Shown here piece by piece: positions 54,885-63,889 of a stretch of DNA of 64,000 bases; the stretch's first letter is position 1; every line of letters begins with the position of its first letter. The notes under the pieces are model-generated. The model saw only the letters and a list, made by a program, of their open reading frames with translations. It did no database searches and was not told the origin of the DNA. The stretch comes from Wolbachia endosymbiont (group B) of Eucosma cana (GTDB taxonomy: Bacteria; Pseudomonadota; Alphaproteobacteria; Rickettsiales; Anaplasmataceae): assembly GCF_947250645.1 (NCBI RefSeq), contig NZ_OX366334.1, positions 1 through 64,000 on the forward strand, written 5' to 3'. The position numbers were made by a program, and so were the translations under genes.

Positions 54885-55217
54885 GTGGATTTCAGTCAAA
54901 TAATGAAGCAAGCGCAAGAAATGCAAAAAAAGCTTGCGGAAGCCCAAGAAAAATATATTGGAAAAGAGTTTCAAGGTATTTCTGGTGGTGGCAAAGTTTC
55001 TGTATTAGTGGAAGTTATAAAAATAGGTGGCTATAAAGCTAAAAAGGTAAACATAGACTTAGAGCTTATGAGAAATGAAGAAAAAGACATAGTGGAAGAT
55101 TTAGTGACAGCAGCGTTTAATGATGCCATTAAAAAAGCAGAAGAAGATATGGCAAATGCAACCTCTGATCTTGCAGGTATGATGGGGTTACCACCTGGAT
55201 TTAAACTTCCTTTTTAA
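54885..55217 (+). CDS. ybaB: YbaB/EbfC nucleoid-associated protein
   Basis: A 110-residue DNA-binding dimer of the YbaB/EbfC family. MKQAQEMQKKLAEAQEKYIG is the first helix, VEVIKIGGYKAKKVNID the sheet, and EKDIVEDLVTAAFNDAIKKA the long helix, ending MMGLPPGFKLPF. The start is GTG, 3 bases after the dnaX stop. The 336 bases after its end contain no gene; they form the leader and promoter region of wsp. Confidence 0.95.
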   Translation: MDFSQIMKQAQEMQKKLAEAQEKYIGKEFQGISGGGKVSVLVEVIKIGGYKAKKVNIDLELMRNEEKDIVEDLVTAAFNDAIKKAEEDMANATSDLAGMMGLPPGFKLPF

Positions 55218-55486
55218 ATTTACTACTGAAGTTTGCCTTAATGCAGTAACTAAGTGTTTTCCTTTTATACTAGTACTTCCATGAAGTACATTCATATTAC
55301 TGCATGAATATGCAGCAATTCACAATGATGAATGCAGATCAGAAGATAAAAAGACATTAGTGAAATAGGTGTCAGAAGATCAAGAGTAAAAAAAGTAGAG
55401 TAACTCTATTTATTAATTAATAAAATCTTTGTATTTTCCTAAAAGTTAGTTAAGATACAGAAGGTTTTGTGTTATTAAGTTAGCAC

Positions 55487-55515
55487 TTGACTTAACTTTA
55501 GTTATTATTTAGACT
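55487..55515 (+). promoter_or_regulatory. candidate wsp promoter
   Basis: TTGACT at 55487-55492 and TAGACT at 55510-55515, 17 bases apart, lie 39 bases before the wsp ATG. A GAGGG ribosome site is at about 55542. The -10 box is a weak match, so this is a candidate only. Confidence 0.4.
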
Positions 55516-55553
55516 GCTAAAGTGGAATTTTAATTTTTTTAACGAGGGCAATT

Positions 55554-56231
55554 ATGCATTATAAAAAGTTTTTTTCGGCAGCTGCTTTAGTGACGTTGCT
55601 AAGCCTATCAAACTCTGCTTTTTCATCAGATCCTATTGGTCCAATAAGTGATGAAGAAACTAGCTACTACGTTCGTTTACAATACAACGGTGAAGTTTTA
55701 CCTTTTAAAACAAAGATTGATGGTGTTACATATAAATCAGGTAAGGAGAACAATAGTCCCTTAAAAGCATCTTTTCTAGCTGGAGGTGGTGCATTTGGTT
55801 ATAAAATGGATGATATCAGGGTTGATGTTGAAGGACTTTACTCACAATTGAGTAAAGATGCAGATGTAGTATCTGATGACAAGGCTGCAGATAGTGTAAC
55901 AGCATTTTCAGGATTGGTTAACGTTTATTACGATATAGCGATTGAAGATATGCCTATCACTCCATACGTTGGTGTTGGTGTTGGTGCAGCATATATCAGC
56001 AATCCTTCAAAAGCTGATGCAGTTAAAGATCAAAAAGGATTTGGTTTTGCTTATCAAGCAAAAGCTGGTGTTAGTTATGATGTAACCCCAGAAATCAAAC
56101 TCTTTGCTGGAGCTCGTTACTTCGGTTCTTATGGTGCTAGTTTTGATAAGGCAGCTAAGGATGATACTGGTATCAAAAATGTTCTTTACAGCACTGTTGG
56201 TGCAGAAGCTGGAGTAGCGTTTAATTTCTAA
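55554..56231 (+). CDS. wsp: Wolbachia surface protein WSP
   Basis: The abundant outer-membrane beta-barrel protein used for strain typing. It is 225 residues long. The signal peptide MHYKKFFSAAALVTLLSLSN ends near residue 24 (AFSS). Barrel strands alternate with four variable loops: HVR1 KTKIDGVTYKSGKENNS, HVR2 SQLSKDADVVSDDKAA, HVR3 ISNPSKADAVKDQKG and HVR4 SFDKAAKDDTGIKNV. Conserved parts are LVNVYYDIAIEDMPITPYVG and the end VGAEAGVAFNF with C-terminal Phe. The HVR2-4 set recalls supergroup A strains (memory, unaligned). Confidence 0.98.
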   Translation: MHYKKFFSAAALVTLLSLSNSAFSSDPIGPISDEETSYYVRLQYNGEVLPFKTKIDGVTYKSGKENNSPLKASFLAGGGAFGYKMDDIRVDVEGLYSQLSKDADVVSDDKAADSVTAFSGLVNVYYDIAIEDMPITPYVGVGVGAAYISNPSKADAVKDQKGFGFAYQAKAGVSYDVTPEIKLFAGARYFGSYGASFDKAAKDDTGIKNVLYSTVGAEAGVAFNF

Positions 56232-56264
56232 TCTATCTTTGTCTTATTATCCCAGTGGGTTTTT

Positions 56265-56341
56265 CTTGTCATTCAAGTAGCATGACACTGGGATCTAGAA
56301 AAAAGAAATGTGAATTCCAGTGTTTAAACACTGGAATAACA
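56265..56341. repeat. palindromic element downstream of wsp
   Basis: The right half, 56314-56337, is a perfect 24-bp palindrome (ATTCCAGTGTTT and its complement). The left half TTGTCATTCAAGTAGCATGA with CACTGGGATCT is less regular. It lies 34 bases after the wsp stop and may serve as its terminator-like hairpin. The remainder of the gap to rpoH is AT-rich. Confidence 0.82.
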
Positions 56342-56534
56342 CACTGTTTATTTTAAATTATATAGCCTATCATTACACATTAGTAATTTTAATTCTACAT
56401 TCAGGTAGTTCTTGTTGAAGTTTAATGTTGCTAAGATCTTAATTAGATATAAAGTTATGCTTTTTTTAATTAAAGCTTGAATTTTTCACTAAAAATCAAT
56501 ATATTATATACATGGAGTTTTAATTTAAATTATT

Positions 56535-57428
56535 ATGTTGACCCCAGTAGCGAATTTATCTGTTAATAGTAGCACTAATCTCATGCAATATATTGCTGAA
56601 GTGCGAAAATTTCCTATGCTTTCCCAAGAAGAGGAAGTGCGATTAGCAAAAAATTGGCAAGAATACCAGGATATTTCTTCTGCTCACAGGTTGATTACTA
56701 GCCATTTGAATTTGGTAGTAAAAATTGCAATGAAATTTAAGAATTACGGGCTATTGTTGATGGACCTAGTCATGGAAGGAAATATGGGTTTAATGCATGC
56801 AGTGAAAAAGTTTAATCCCGATTTAGGGTTTCGTTTTTCAACTTATGCAGTATGGTGGATTGAAGCTTCAATGAAAGACTTTATATTAAAATCTTGGTCA
56901 CTTGTAAAAATAGGTACAACGCAAGCACAAAGGAGATTGTTTTTTAGTTTACGAAAAATAAAAAAAAGAATTTTACAATACACAAACAGAGAAACTTTGA
57001 GTAACGAAGAAATAAAAGCAATATCAAATGAGCTTTCTGTATCTGAAGAAGATGTTGTACAAATGAACTATCGTTTGGCTTGTAAGGATCAGTCGTTAAA
57101 TAATTGTATAAAAATAGGTGATGACTCTAAAAAGGAGTTACAAGATATGATTCCGTGTAATTTAGTTAGTCAAGAAGTAGCTTACCAGAATCATGAAGAA
57201 AAGGCATTAAAAGAAACAATTTTAAGCAATGCGCTGGCAAGTCTTAATGAAAGATCAAGAGACATTTTCATTAGCAGATATTTATCTGAAAGTACTCAGA
57301 CTTTGGATGAGCTTAGCAAAAAATATTGTGTTTCAAGAGAAAGAATAAGACAATTGGCTAAGCAAGCAATGAGTAAGGTAAAACAACATGTAAAATCAGA
57401 GAGTTTGAAACTTGGTTTACATGCGTAG
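56535..57428 (+). CDS. rpoH: RNA polymerase sigma-32 factor
   Basis: The heat-shock sigma factor. It is 297 residues long. Region 1.2/2.1 includes YIAEVRKFPMLSQEEEVRLA near residue 19; region 2.2-2.4 includes DLVMEGNMGLMHAVKKFNPD and RFSTYAVWWIEASMKDFILK. The RpoH-specific box is TQAQRRLFFSLRKIKKRI near 131, which separates it from RpoD. Region 4.2 ends LDELSKKYCVSRERIRQLAK. It starts at ATG and its last bases overlap the IalB-like gene. Confidence 0.95.
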   Translation: MLTPVANLSVNSSTNLMQYIAEVRKFPMLSQEEEVRLAKNWQEYQDISSAHRLITSHLNLVVKIAMKFKNYGLLLMDLVMEGNMGLMHAVKKFNPDLGFRFSTYAVWWIEASMKDFILKSWSLVKIGTTQAQRRLFFSLRKIKKRILQYTNRETLSNEEIKAISNELSVSEEDVVQMNYRLACKDQSLNNCIKIGDDSKKELQDMIPCNLVSQEVAYQNHEEKALKETILSNALASLNERSRDIFISRYLSESTQTLDELSKKYCVSRERIRQLAKQAMSKVKQHVKSESLKLGLHA

Positions 57429-57933
57429 TCTTTTTGTATTTCTAATACTTTTTTCAATAGGTACTCTTGCATCGGTTAGTAACGTACAACTGAAGGAAAA
57501 ATATAAAGATTGGCTTGTGTACACTGCATTGGAAGATGGTGAAAAAGTGTGTTACATTGTATCTCATCCTAAGAAAAAAAGTGAACATTATACAGCTGAC
57601 CGCAAGCCGTATGTAATGGTCAGTTACGTTGATAAAAAAGCAGATGAGGTGAGCGTCACTTCTGGCTTTCAGTATAATAATGAGCCTGTAGTTCTCAATA
57701 TCGATAAAAAAATTAAATATCAATTGCCAATAATACAGGGAAGTCTTGCGTGGACAGATGATACAAAAATGGACCAAGATTTGATTCTAAAAATGAAGCA
57801 GGGATTATCAATGGTAGTTAATGGAAAAGTAAAAACAGCAAATGTTGATGATACTTATTCCTTGCTTGGCTTTCAAAAAGCGTACCAAAAAATGCATGAC
57901 TTATGCCATACAAAGCAAATTATTGATCACTAA
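57421..57933 (+). CDS. IalB-like exported protein
   Basis: I start it at ATG 57421, inside the last eight bases of rpoH; TTG 57412 is an alternative. The 170-residue product has a signal peptide (MRSLFVFLILFSIGTLAS). The mature part matches the invasion-associated locus B family: KDWLVYTALEDGEKVCYIVS, then DRKPYVMVSYVDKKADEVSV and a Cys near the end (HDLCHT) that can pair with the first. Family members are periplasmic or surface proteins of alphaproteobacteria; the molecular job is unclear. Overlap with rpoH suggests joint expression under stress. Confidence 0.8.
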   Translation: MRSLFVFLILFSIGTLASVSNVQLKEKYKDWLVYTALEDGEKVCYIVSHPKKKSEHYTADRKPYVMVSYVDKKADEVSVTSGFQYNNEPVVLNIDKKIKYQLPIIQGSLAWTDDTKMDQDLILKMKQGLSMVVNGKVKTANVDDTYSLLGFQKAYQKMHDLCHTKQIIDH

Positions 57934-58029
57934 AGTATAAGATAGGCTGTTTTGTCTCTCAGACAAAAATATGGATATCACTTTACATAGAATATGAATA
58001 TCATTTAAAATATATTTTTGAGAATTAAT

Positions 58030-59181
58030 ATGTCAAAAATTGTAGATATAGGAATCAAAGAACAAAGTTCTGTGTGTGAACAAATGCGTTTTAGTGTAAG
58101 TCGTGCAAGCCTTTTAAATACGCTATCCAGGGTAAGTGGAGTGGTTGAAAGGCGCAACGCGATAGATGTTTTAGCGTGTATAAATATCAAAGCACAACAT
58201 GGCAGCATAAAATTGAAGGCTACTGATCTTGACATTTCAATATTTGCCTCACTTACTGCAAATGTATCAGCAGAAGGAGAAGTGAAAATCTCAGCACATA
58301 CTTTACATGACATAGTGAAAAAATTGCCAACTAATTTGGATGTCAATTTCGAAATGAATAATCAAGGAAAATTATTGATATCCTGTGGAAATGCAAATTT
58401 TTCTTTACCGAACGTAGTTTCAAATAACTTCCCTGTTCTTGAAGAAGGTGATCATCAATACGATTTCACTCTACTAAGTGCAGATTTGGTAGACTTGTTG
58501 ACTAAAACGAAGTTTGCTGTGTCGCTGGATGATACAAGGTATAATTTAAACGGGATATATCTGCATACAGATGAGCAATTTCTGTACTGCGTTGCAACTG
58601 ATGGCCACCGTTTATCATGTATAAAAAGGCCTAAACCTGAAGATATCAACGGAGAATTTGGGGTGATCATTCCACGTAAAACTATCATGGAACTGTTGAA
58701 AGTATTGGGTGATTGTAATGAGATAAATATAAAACTTTCAGATAGAAAAATCAAATTTACATGTGGTGAGTATATTCTAATATCAAAATTGATAGATGGG
58801 ACTTTTCCAGATTACAAAGCTGTCATTCCAACGTCTCAAGATAAACAAATGATTGTTGAGAGTAGCAAACTTGCTAGTGTTATAGACCGAGTTTCCGTTG
58901 TTGTGTCCGATAAAATAAAATCAATTAAATTTTCATTGCAAGAGAATTTATTAACTCTACATTCAAATTCCCAAGAGTGCAGTGATGCGACTGAGTCTAT
59001 AGAGGTGGATTACGATGGAGCTCTTATGGAAGTAGGATTTAATTCTCGTTATTTGCTTGATGCTTTATCTTGTATAAAAAACAAATGTAAGGTCAGCCTA
59101 TCAGATGGTAATAGCGCTACAATTATCACTGATGAAGATGATCCAAGTGCACTATACATAGTGATGCCAATGAGGACTTAA
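58030..59181 (+). CDS. dnaN: DNA polymerase III beta clamp
   Basis: The sliding clamp. I start it at ATG 58030 (MSKIVDIGIKEQSS), which has GAGAA at 58019-58023; TTG 58018 adds four residues. The 383-residue protein shows the three clamp domains: FSVSRASLLNTLSRVSGVVE near residue 23, RYNLNGIYLHTDEQFLYCVA near 174 (domain 2 with ATDGHRLS) and the C-terminal hydrophobic peptide-binding end LYIVMPMRT. Its length is slightly over the usual 370 because of an N-terminal extension. Confidence 0.95.
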   Translation: MSKIVDIGIKEQSSVCEQMRFSVSRASLLNTLSRVSGVVERRNAIDVLACINIKAQHGSIKLKATDLDISIFASLTANVSAEGEVKISAHTLHDIVKKLPTNLDVNFEMNNQGKLLISCGNANFSLPNVVSNNFPVLEEGDHQYDFTLLSADLVDLLTKTKFAVSLDDTRYNLNGIYLHTDEQFLYCVATDGHRLSCIKRPKPEDINGEFGVIIPRKTIMELLKVLGDCNEINIKLSDRKIKFTCGEYILISKLIDGTFPDYKAVIPTSQDKQMIVESSKLASVIDRVSVVVSDKIKSIKFSLQENLLTLHSNSQECSDATESIEVDYDGALMEVGFNSRYLLDALSCIKNKCKVSLSDGNSATIITDEDDPSALYIVMPMRT

Positions 59182-59182
59182 G

Positions 59183-59920
59183 CTAGTAATCTATCTTTAC
59201 TAAGTATAAGCCGTGAGGCGGCGCAGTGACCCCAGCGGCGTTTCTTTTGCATTGACTTAATATATTTAACATTTCTTGTGGATTAGTTCTATTTTTTCCA
59301 AATTCAACTAAAGTGCCAACAATAATCCTCACTTGGTTATGCAAAAAGGAAATCGCAGATATTTTGATGTATATGTGACTTCCATTTTGTACTATATCAA
59401 TATCATCGATTGTTCTGACCGGATTTGTAGCTTGACAATCTTTTGAGCGGAAGCTTGAAAGATTATGTTTTCCAAGCAGGTGTCTAGCAGCTTCACGCAT
59501 GATGTTTACGTCAAGTGGGTTAAATACTTGCCACACATAACCGATTTCCAGAGCTGCAGGAGCGTAGCGATTAATTATTCTATATTCATAATATCTTTTT
59601 TTTGCTGAAAATCGCGCATGAAATGCATCATCTACGGCTTCTGCACTAAGCACAACTATAGGAATCGCTTTTAAGTGATAGTTTATTCCATTTCTTATTC
59701 TGTAAAGCTCAAATTGCCTTTCCATATTGAAATGAGCAACTTGCCCTAAAGCATGAACCCCTGTGTCAGTTCTGCCACCACAATGCAAAGAGACTCTCTC
59801 GCCACTGAAATTAAATATAGCGTTTTCTATGGTTTCCTGAATTGAGTTAGCAGAGTGTTGTTGCTTTTGCCAGCCAGAGAAACCACTACCATTGTATTCT
59901 ATCGTTATTTTGTATCGCAC
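59183..59920 (-). CDS. truA: tRNA pseudouridine(38-40) synthase
   Basis: Isomerises uridines at positions 38-40 of tRNAs. It is 245 residues long. The catalytic motif CGGRTDTGVHALGQVAHF with its Asp is near residue 47, RYYEYRIINRYAPAA near 108 and FLHNQVRIIVGTLVEFGK near 190. It is convergent with dnaN (1 base between stops). mnmE at 11342 acts on the same tRNA arm region. Confidence 0.95.
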   Translation of the reverse strand: MRYKITIEYNGSGFSGWQKQQHSANSIQETIENAIFNFSGERVSLHCGGRTDTGVHALGQVAHFNMERQFELYRIRNGINYHLKAIPIVVLSAEAVDDAFHARFSAKKRYYEYRIINRYAPAALEIGYVWQVFNPLDVNIMREAARHLLGKHNLSSFRSKDCQATNPVRTIDDIDIVQNGSHIYIKISAISFLHNQVRIIVGTLVEFGKNRTNPQEMLNILSQCKRNAAGVTAPPHGLYLVKIDY

Positions 59921-60034
59921 TACAAAGTCTATCTATCTAATTTTAGGTAACTAACGTTCTTCGTTATTAAAAAACCCTTGGCAGATTGGTTGCGTTCAAT
60001 TACCATGGAGACTATACAAGTTAATAAATGATCC

Positions 60035-61102
60035 ATGGCACATAATCCAGAAGAAAGAAATAATGATAAGCAAAAAGCACTAGATAATGCAATAAGTCAA
60101 ATTGAAAAAGCATTCGGTAAAGGTGCAATAATGAAGCTAAAGCAAAACCCTGTAGAAAAAATAGACACGATATCTACAGGGTCGATTGCACTTGATTCAG
60201 CTCTGGGTGTTGGGGGATTGCCAAAAGGACGTATAATTGAGATATTTGGCCCTGAGAGTTCTGGTAAAACTACCCTTGCTTTGCATGTAATTGCTGAAGC
60301 ACAGAAAAAAGGAGGTTTATGTGCATTTATCGATGCGGAGCACGCACTGGATGTTATATATGCTCGTAAACTTGGAGTAAACACCGATGATTTAGTGATT
60401 TCACAACCAGACACTGGAGAACAAGCGTTGCATATTGTTGAGTATTTAGTATGTTCTGGTGCAGTTGATGTAATAGTTATTGACTCTGTTGCAGCACTAA
60501 CTCCAAGAGCTGAAATTGAAGGAGATATGGGCGACCAGCACATGGGACTACAAGCAAGACTTCTAAGTCATGGGCTACGAAAGCTCACCTCTGCAGTTTC
60601 AAAAGCAAACTGTATATTGATATTTATTAACCAAATTCGTATGAAAATAGGAGTAGTATATGGAAATCCTGAAACTACCACCGGTGGGAATGCGTTAAAA
60701 TTCTATACTTCTATAAGACTTGATATAAGAAAAATTGGTGCAATAAAGGATAAAGAGAATATTACGGGTAATGAAACGAGAGTTAAAGTTGTAAAAAATA
60801 AAGTCGCTCCTCCATTTAGAGAGGCAAAATTTGATATAATGTATAATGAAGGCATATCAAAACTTGGGGAAATAATAGATATAGGAGCAAAACTTGGTGT
60901 CCTTGAAAAGGCAGGCGCTTATTATTCATATAACAATACGCGTCTTGGCCAAGGAAGAGAAAATGTAAAAAGTTACCTCAAGGCAAACAAAGAAATTGCA
61001 AATGAAATAGAAACAAAAATCAGAGATTTATTTAAAAATCACGATAACTCTATTGCAATAGAAGAGGAGCGTGAACAACTTCTAGAAGAATCAGTATTCT
61101 AA
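60035..61102 (+). CDS. recA: recombinase RecA
   Basis: The strand-exchange ATPase. It is 355 residues long. Walker [20 protein letters not shown] is near residue 70, Walker B region [20 protein letters not shown] near 143, and the L2 region [20 protein letters not shown] near 197. The C-terminal acidic tail [14 protein letters not shown] is present. No SOS box was recognised upstream. Below it the DNA becomes repeat- and transposon-rich. Confidence 0.97.
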   Translation: MAHNPEERNNDKQKALDNAISQIEKAFGKGAIMKLKQNPVEKIDTISTGSIALDSALGVGGLPKGRIIEIFGPESSGKTTLALHVIAEAQKKGGLCAFIDAEHALDVIYARKLGVNTDDLVISQPDTGEQALHIVEYLVCSGAVDVIVIDSVAALTPRAEIEGDMGDQHMGLQARLLSHGLRKLTSAVSKANCILIFINQIRMKIGVVYGNPETTTGGNALKFYTSIRLDIRKIGAIKDKENITGNETRVKVVKNKVAPPFREAKFDIMYNEGISKLGEIIDIGAKLGVLEKAGAYYSYNNTRLGQGRENVKSYLKANKEIANEIETKIRDLFKNHDNSIAIEEEREQLLEESVF

Positions 61103-61211
61103 TCTAGAGCAGCAGAATAGCAAAATAAGATAGACAAAAACATAGGAACAAATGGTGTCATGAAAGTAGATGATACTAAAGAGGCTATTTGAATAGAAAG
61201 AAATGGGTGTC

Positions 61212-61235
61212 ATGCCAGTGCCTAGACACTGGCAT
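61212..61235. repeat. palindromic element downstream of recA
   Basis: A perfect 9-bp stem ATGCCAGTG/CACTGGCAT with loop CCTAGA, preceded by GGGTGTC as in the other elements. It lies 109 bases past the recA stop. Only one unit is present, without the second inner stem seen near thrS. Confidence 0.75.
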
Positions 61236-61368
61236 CTACCGTCTTAAACATTAAGATAAAAATTATTGTTTTTTATCATACCATTTAAACAAATGATGGG
61301 GAACGTTCAAAAAACTGCGTCAAAGCGAGAAGTAAAAATAAAATAGAAACAAAAAATGGAGATTTGAC

Positions 61369-61850
61369 ATGAGTCAAGTAAATGGAACTACTGGATTGGT
61401 AGACTATAAAGAATTAGAAACAAATATTCTATCATCTATACGGGACCATTGATGGGGAGAGATGGTAACAAGGCTACTGGAAGCGAGTCTGGAAGGTACC
61501 ATTTACCCACTGAAAGAGAAGAGAAGAAACGGAAAAAACTTTGAGGACAAATATTTGAACTTTTGACACCAAGAGATAGAGAGCGAACCACAGATAGTGA
61601 AAAAAAAGGTAAACAACTGAACTTGAGGCAAAAAATATCTGCAGCAGAGATATCTGGAATTACAGATAAATTACTACCTATAATCAATGAATGGTGTAGT
61701 CGTCCACTACAATCAATATATCCGATAGTATTCATGATTTTTTAAGGTGAAAGAAGACGGTTGTTGTGTAAGTAAGTGCATGTATAACATATTGGGTATA
61801 GATCAAGAAGGCAAAAAGGATGTATTGGGTTTTTATTTGGCTGAAAGAGA
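61369..61850 (+). pseudogene. IS256-type (mutator) transposase remnant
   Basis: From ATG 61369 the frame reads SQVNGTTGLVDYKELETNIL, then breaks; in other frames follow FELLTPRDRERTT near 61558, ISAAEISGITDKLLPIINEW near 61640, RPLQSIYPIVFM, and [20 protein letters not shown] near 61760. These are consecutive parts of an IS256-family transposase with internal deletions and frameshifts. The last part runs directly, in frame, into an ftsH fragment. Confidence 0.82.
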
Positions 61851-62072
61851 TAATATGCCTCCTTCTGATCCTATACACAAAGCAACAATTATTCCACGTG
61901 GTAGAGCACTCGGTTTAGTTATGAGACTACCAGAAACAGATAGAGTGTCCCTCACAAGAGAAAAGATGCTAGCAGATATAACTGTTGCAATGGGTGGACG
62001 TGTGGCAGAAGAGCTAATTTTTGGCTATGATAAAGTCACAAGCGGCGCATCCTCAGATATAAAACTAGCATC
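61851..62072 (+). pseudogene. ftsH: ftsH fragment, part 1 (middle of protease domain)
   Basis: The frame continues from the IS256-type remnant as [20 protein letters not shown], then [20 protein letters not shown] and [20 protein letters not shown], ending KLAS at the IS3 border. It is FtsH peptidase-domain sequence from just after the zinc HEAGH motif, which is absent, as are the AAA domain and membrane helices. It cannot be a working protease. FtsH is essential in most bacteria, so a complete copy is expected elsewhere in the genome. Confidence 0.85.
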
Positions 62073-62183
62073 TATAATGCACCCATTTGTCTAGACCATT
62101 TTTTTCAAAGTGATCCGATTTTTAAAATGAATATGTTGATAAATACGTCGACACACATTTAAAGTATTTATCAATATATTCAT

Positions 62184-62945
62184 TTACTGTTTATGATAAT
62201 AAAGATCAGCAGGAACTTTATAATGTAGAGTCTGATGTCGCCTTCTATAGTTATACCAAGCAACAAAATCATTTATTATAAGATTTAAATCTCTGATACT
62301 ATTTGGTCTATAATAATATATAGCTTCTTGCTTTAAAGTTCTCCATAAGCGCTCAACAAATATATTGTCGAAGCAACGTCCTTTATGGTCCATACTGATT
62401 TTAATATTAGCACGCTCTAATTCCATAATAAAGTTGTAGCTAGTAAACTGCACCCCCTGATCACTATTAAAAATCTCAGGTTTACCTTGTTTTAGAGCTT
62501 CTTTGAGAGTATAAAGGCAAAATCCAGCATCGAGATATGGTGATAATGAATGAGCAATAATATAGCGACTATACAAGTCCATTATTGCCACAAAATAGAT
62601 AAACTTACCTTCTACCATAATATATGTTATATCAGTAGCCCATACCTGATTAACTCTACAAATAATCAAATCTTTGAGTAAATAAGGATATATTTTATGC
62701 TTTTTTTCTTTAATACTTGTATTACATCTTTTTCTACAATACAGCCCACTAATCTTCATTTTTTTCATAATTCTTAAGATTTTTTTGTGATTGACTACTA
62801 CTCCACTCGCTATGATTTCAGCAGTAATTTTACGATATCCATAACGGCAATCAGAAGCCAAATATACTTCTTGAATCAAATTTGCTACTTCACTTTCGTT
62901 ATTAATTATAGGCCTATAATATAGGCTAGATCTGCAAATCCCCAA
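62184..62945 (-). CDS. IS3-family transposase OrfB (copy 3)
   Basis: The 253-residue translation is the same as in copies 1 and 2, with the catalytic D105, D162 and E198 kept. Translation would need the -1 shift at the end of orfA. Confidence 0.92.
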   Translation of the reverse strand: MGICRSSLYYRPIINNESEVANLIQEVYLASDCRYGYRKITAEIIASGVVVNHKKILRIMKKMKISGLYCRKRCNTSIKEKKHKIYPYLLKDLIICRVNQVWATDITYIMVEGKFIYFVAIMDLYSRYIIAHSLSPYLDAGFCLYTLKEALKQGKPEIFNSDQGVQFTSYNFIMELERANIKISMDHKGRCFDNIFVERLWRTLKQEAIYYYRPNSIRDLNLIINDFVAWYNYRRRHQTLHYKVPADLYYHKQ

Positions 62946-63013
62946 TAAATCAGCCTGTTTCCTAATTGACAGATCAGAATCTTTTTCTATAAACCTTACT
63001 CTATCTTTTTTGC

Positions 63014-63298
63014 TTATTTCAGTAATTTTTTTTTCAAATAGCTATTTTCCACTGTCAATTCTCCTATTACTTTATGTAAACTTTCTATTTCTTGCGCTAA
63101 GATTCTTTGTTTTCTCGCACTTTCACTTTCTTCAACAAATAGGTCTTTTAACCTTGCCAATACTCTATCACGCCAATCATATAGATTTGTTGATGGTATT
63201 TTATATTCACTACATATCTCAGCTGTGCTTTTTTGATTTTTTATTGCTTCCAAAGCTATCTTTGCTTTTAACTCTGGTTCATATTTTTTTGTTGCCAT
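63014..63298 (-). CDS. IS3-family transposase OrfA (copy 3)
   Basis: The 94-residue translation is identical to the other copies, including the slippery A-run at its 3' end. Confidence 0.92.
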   Translation of the reverse strand: MATKKYEPELKAKIALEAIKNQKSTAEICSEYKIPSTNLYDWRDRVLARLKDLFVEESESARKQRILAQEIESLHKVIGELTVENSYLKKKLLK

Positions 63299-63368
63299 AC
63301 TTTTACCCCTTTACCTTCCTACTCGGATCAACCATTTTTTTTTGGTCTAGTTTATGGGGTGCATTATA

Positions 63369-63705
63369 ATCAGATTTATCACGTGCTATGGTGACAAAAT
63401 GGGGAATGAGCGACAAAATAGGGCCAATATATCACAATCGTGAACAAATCACACATGATTCTGAGACAATTTCTGAAGATACGTTAAGACTTATAGATGA
63501 GGAAATAAAGAAAGTTGTATTTTCTTGCTATGAAAAAGCAAAAGACATTTTAACCAAGCGTAGGAAAGACTTGGAGCTCATTGCTGAAAATCTACTGGAG
63601 TTTGAAACTTTAACAGGAGATGAAATAAAAGACATATTAAGTGGAAAAAAAATTGTTAGAAATGAAAATGAAGGTAAAGAAGAGATAAGAAGATCCTCTC
63701 TCTAA
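63369..63705 (+). pseudogene. ftsH: ftsH fragment, part 2 (C-terminal end)
   Basis: Continues the protein after the IS3 element: DLSRAMVTKWGMSDKIGPIY, then ETISEDTLRLIDEEIKKVVF and AENLLEFETLTGDEIKDILS, to a TAA near 63705. This is the ordinary C-terminus of FtsH with its helical tail. Before the IS3 insertion the IS256/ftsH chimera would have had one open frame of roughly 220 residues. Confidence 0.85.
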
Positions 63706-63889
63706 TTAGATCTGACTTTGATTTAACTGCTAAAATAAAAATCTTCAACCAGAATCTAAACTACAAAGCTATAATTAAACCTCTGCATTTTACCAATGAA
63801 CTTCCTTGAACATTTCTCCAATTTTTTTCTAAATAACTCTTTGCCTATTTAAATAAGTATGTTCAGTATTAGAGCTTTCCAGACCGCTA

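Larger units (their letters stand above)
62073..63368 (-). mobile_element. IS3-family insertion sequence, copy 3, with target duplication
   Basis: The 1,296-bp element splits the ftsH fragment. ATC at 62070-62072 and ATC at 63369-63371 are the 3-bp target duplication. Deleting the element and one ATC joins ctagcATCagatttatca, which reads LASDLS in the ftsH frame. This is the copy that defines the element's ends. The clean duplication and identical translations suggest recent insertion. Confidence 0.95.

Noticed and set aside
61747..62094. A 115-residue ORF as an intact gene
   Set aside because: It is a chimera of IS256-type transposase and FtsH sequence ended by the IS3 border.
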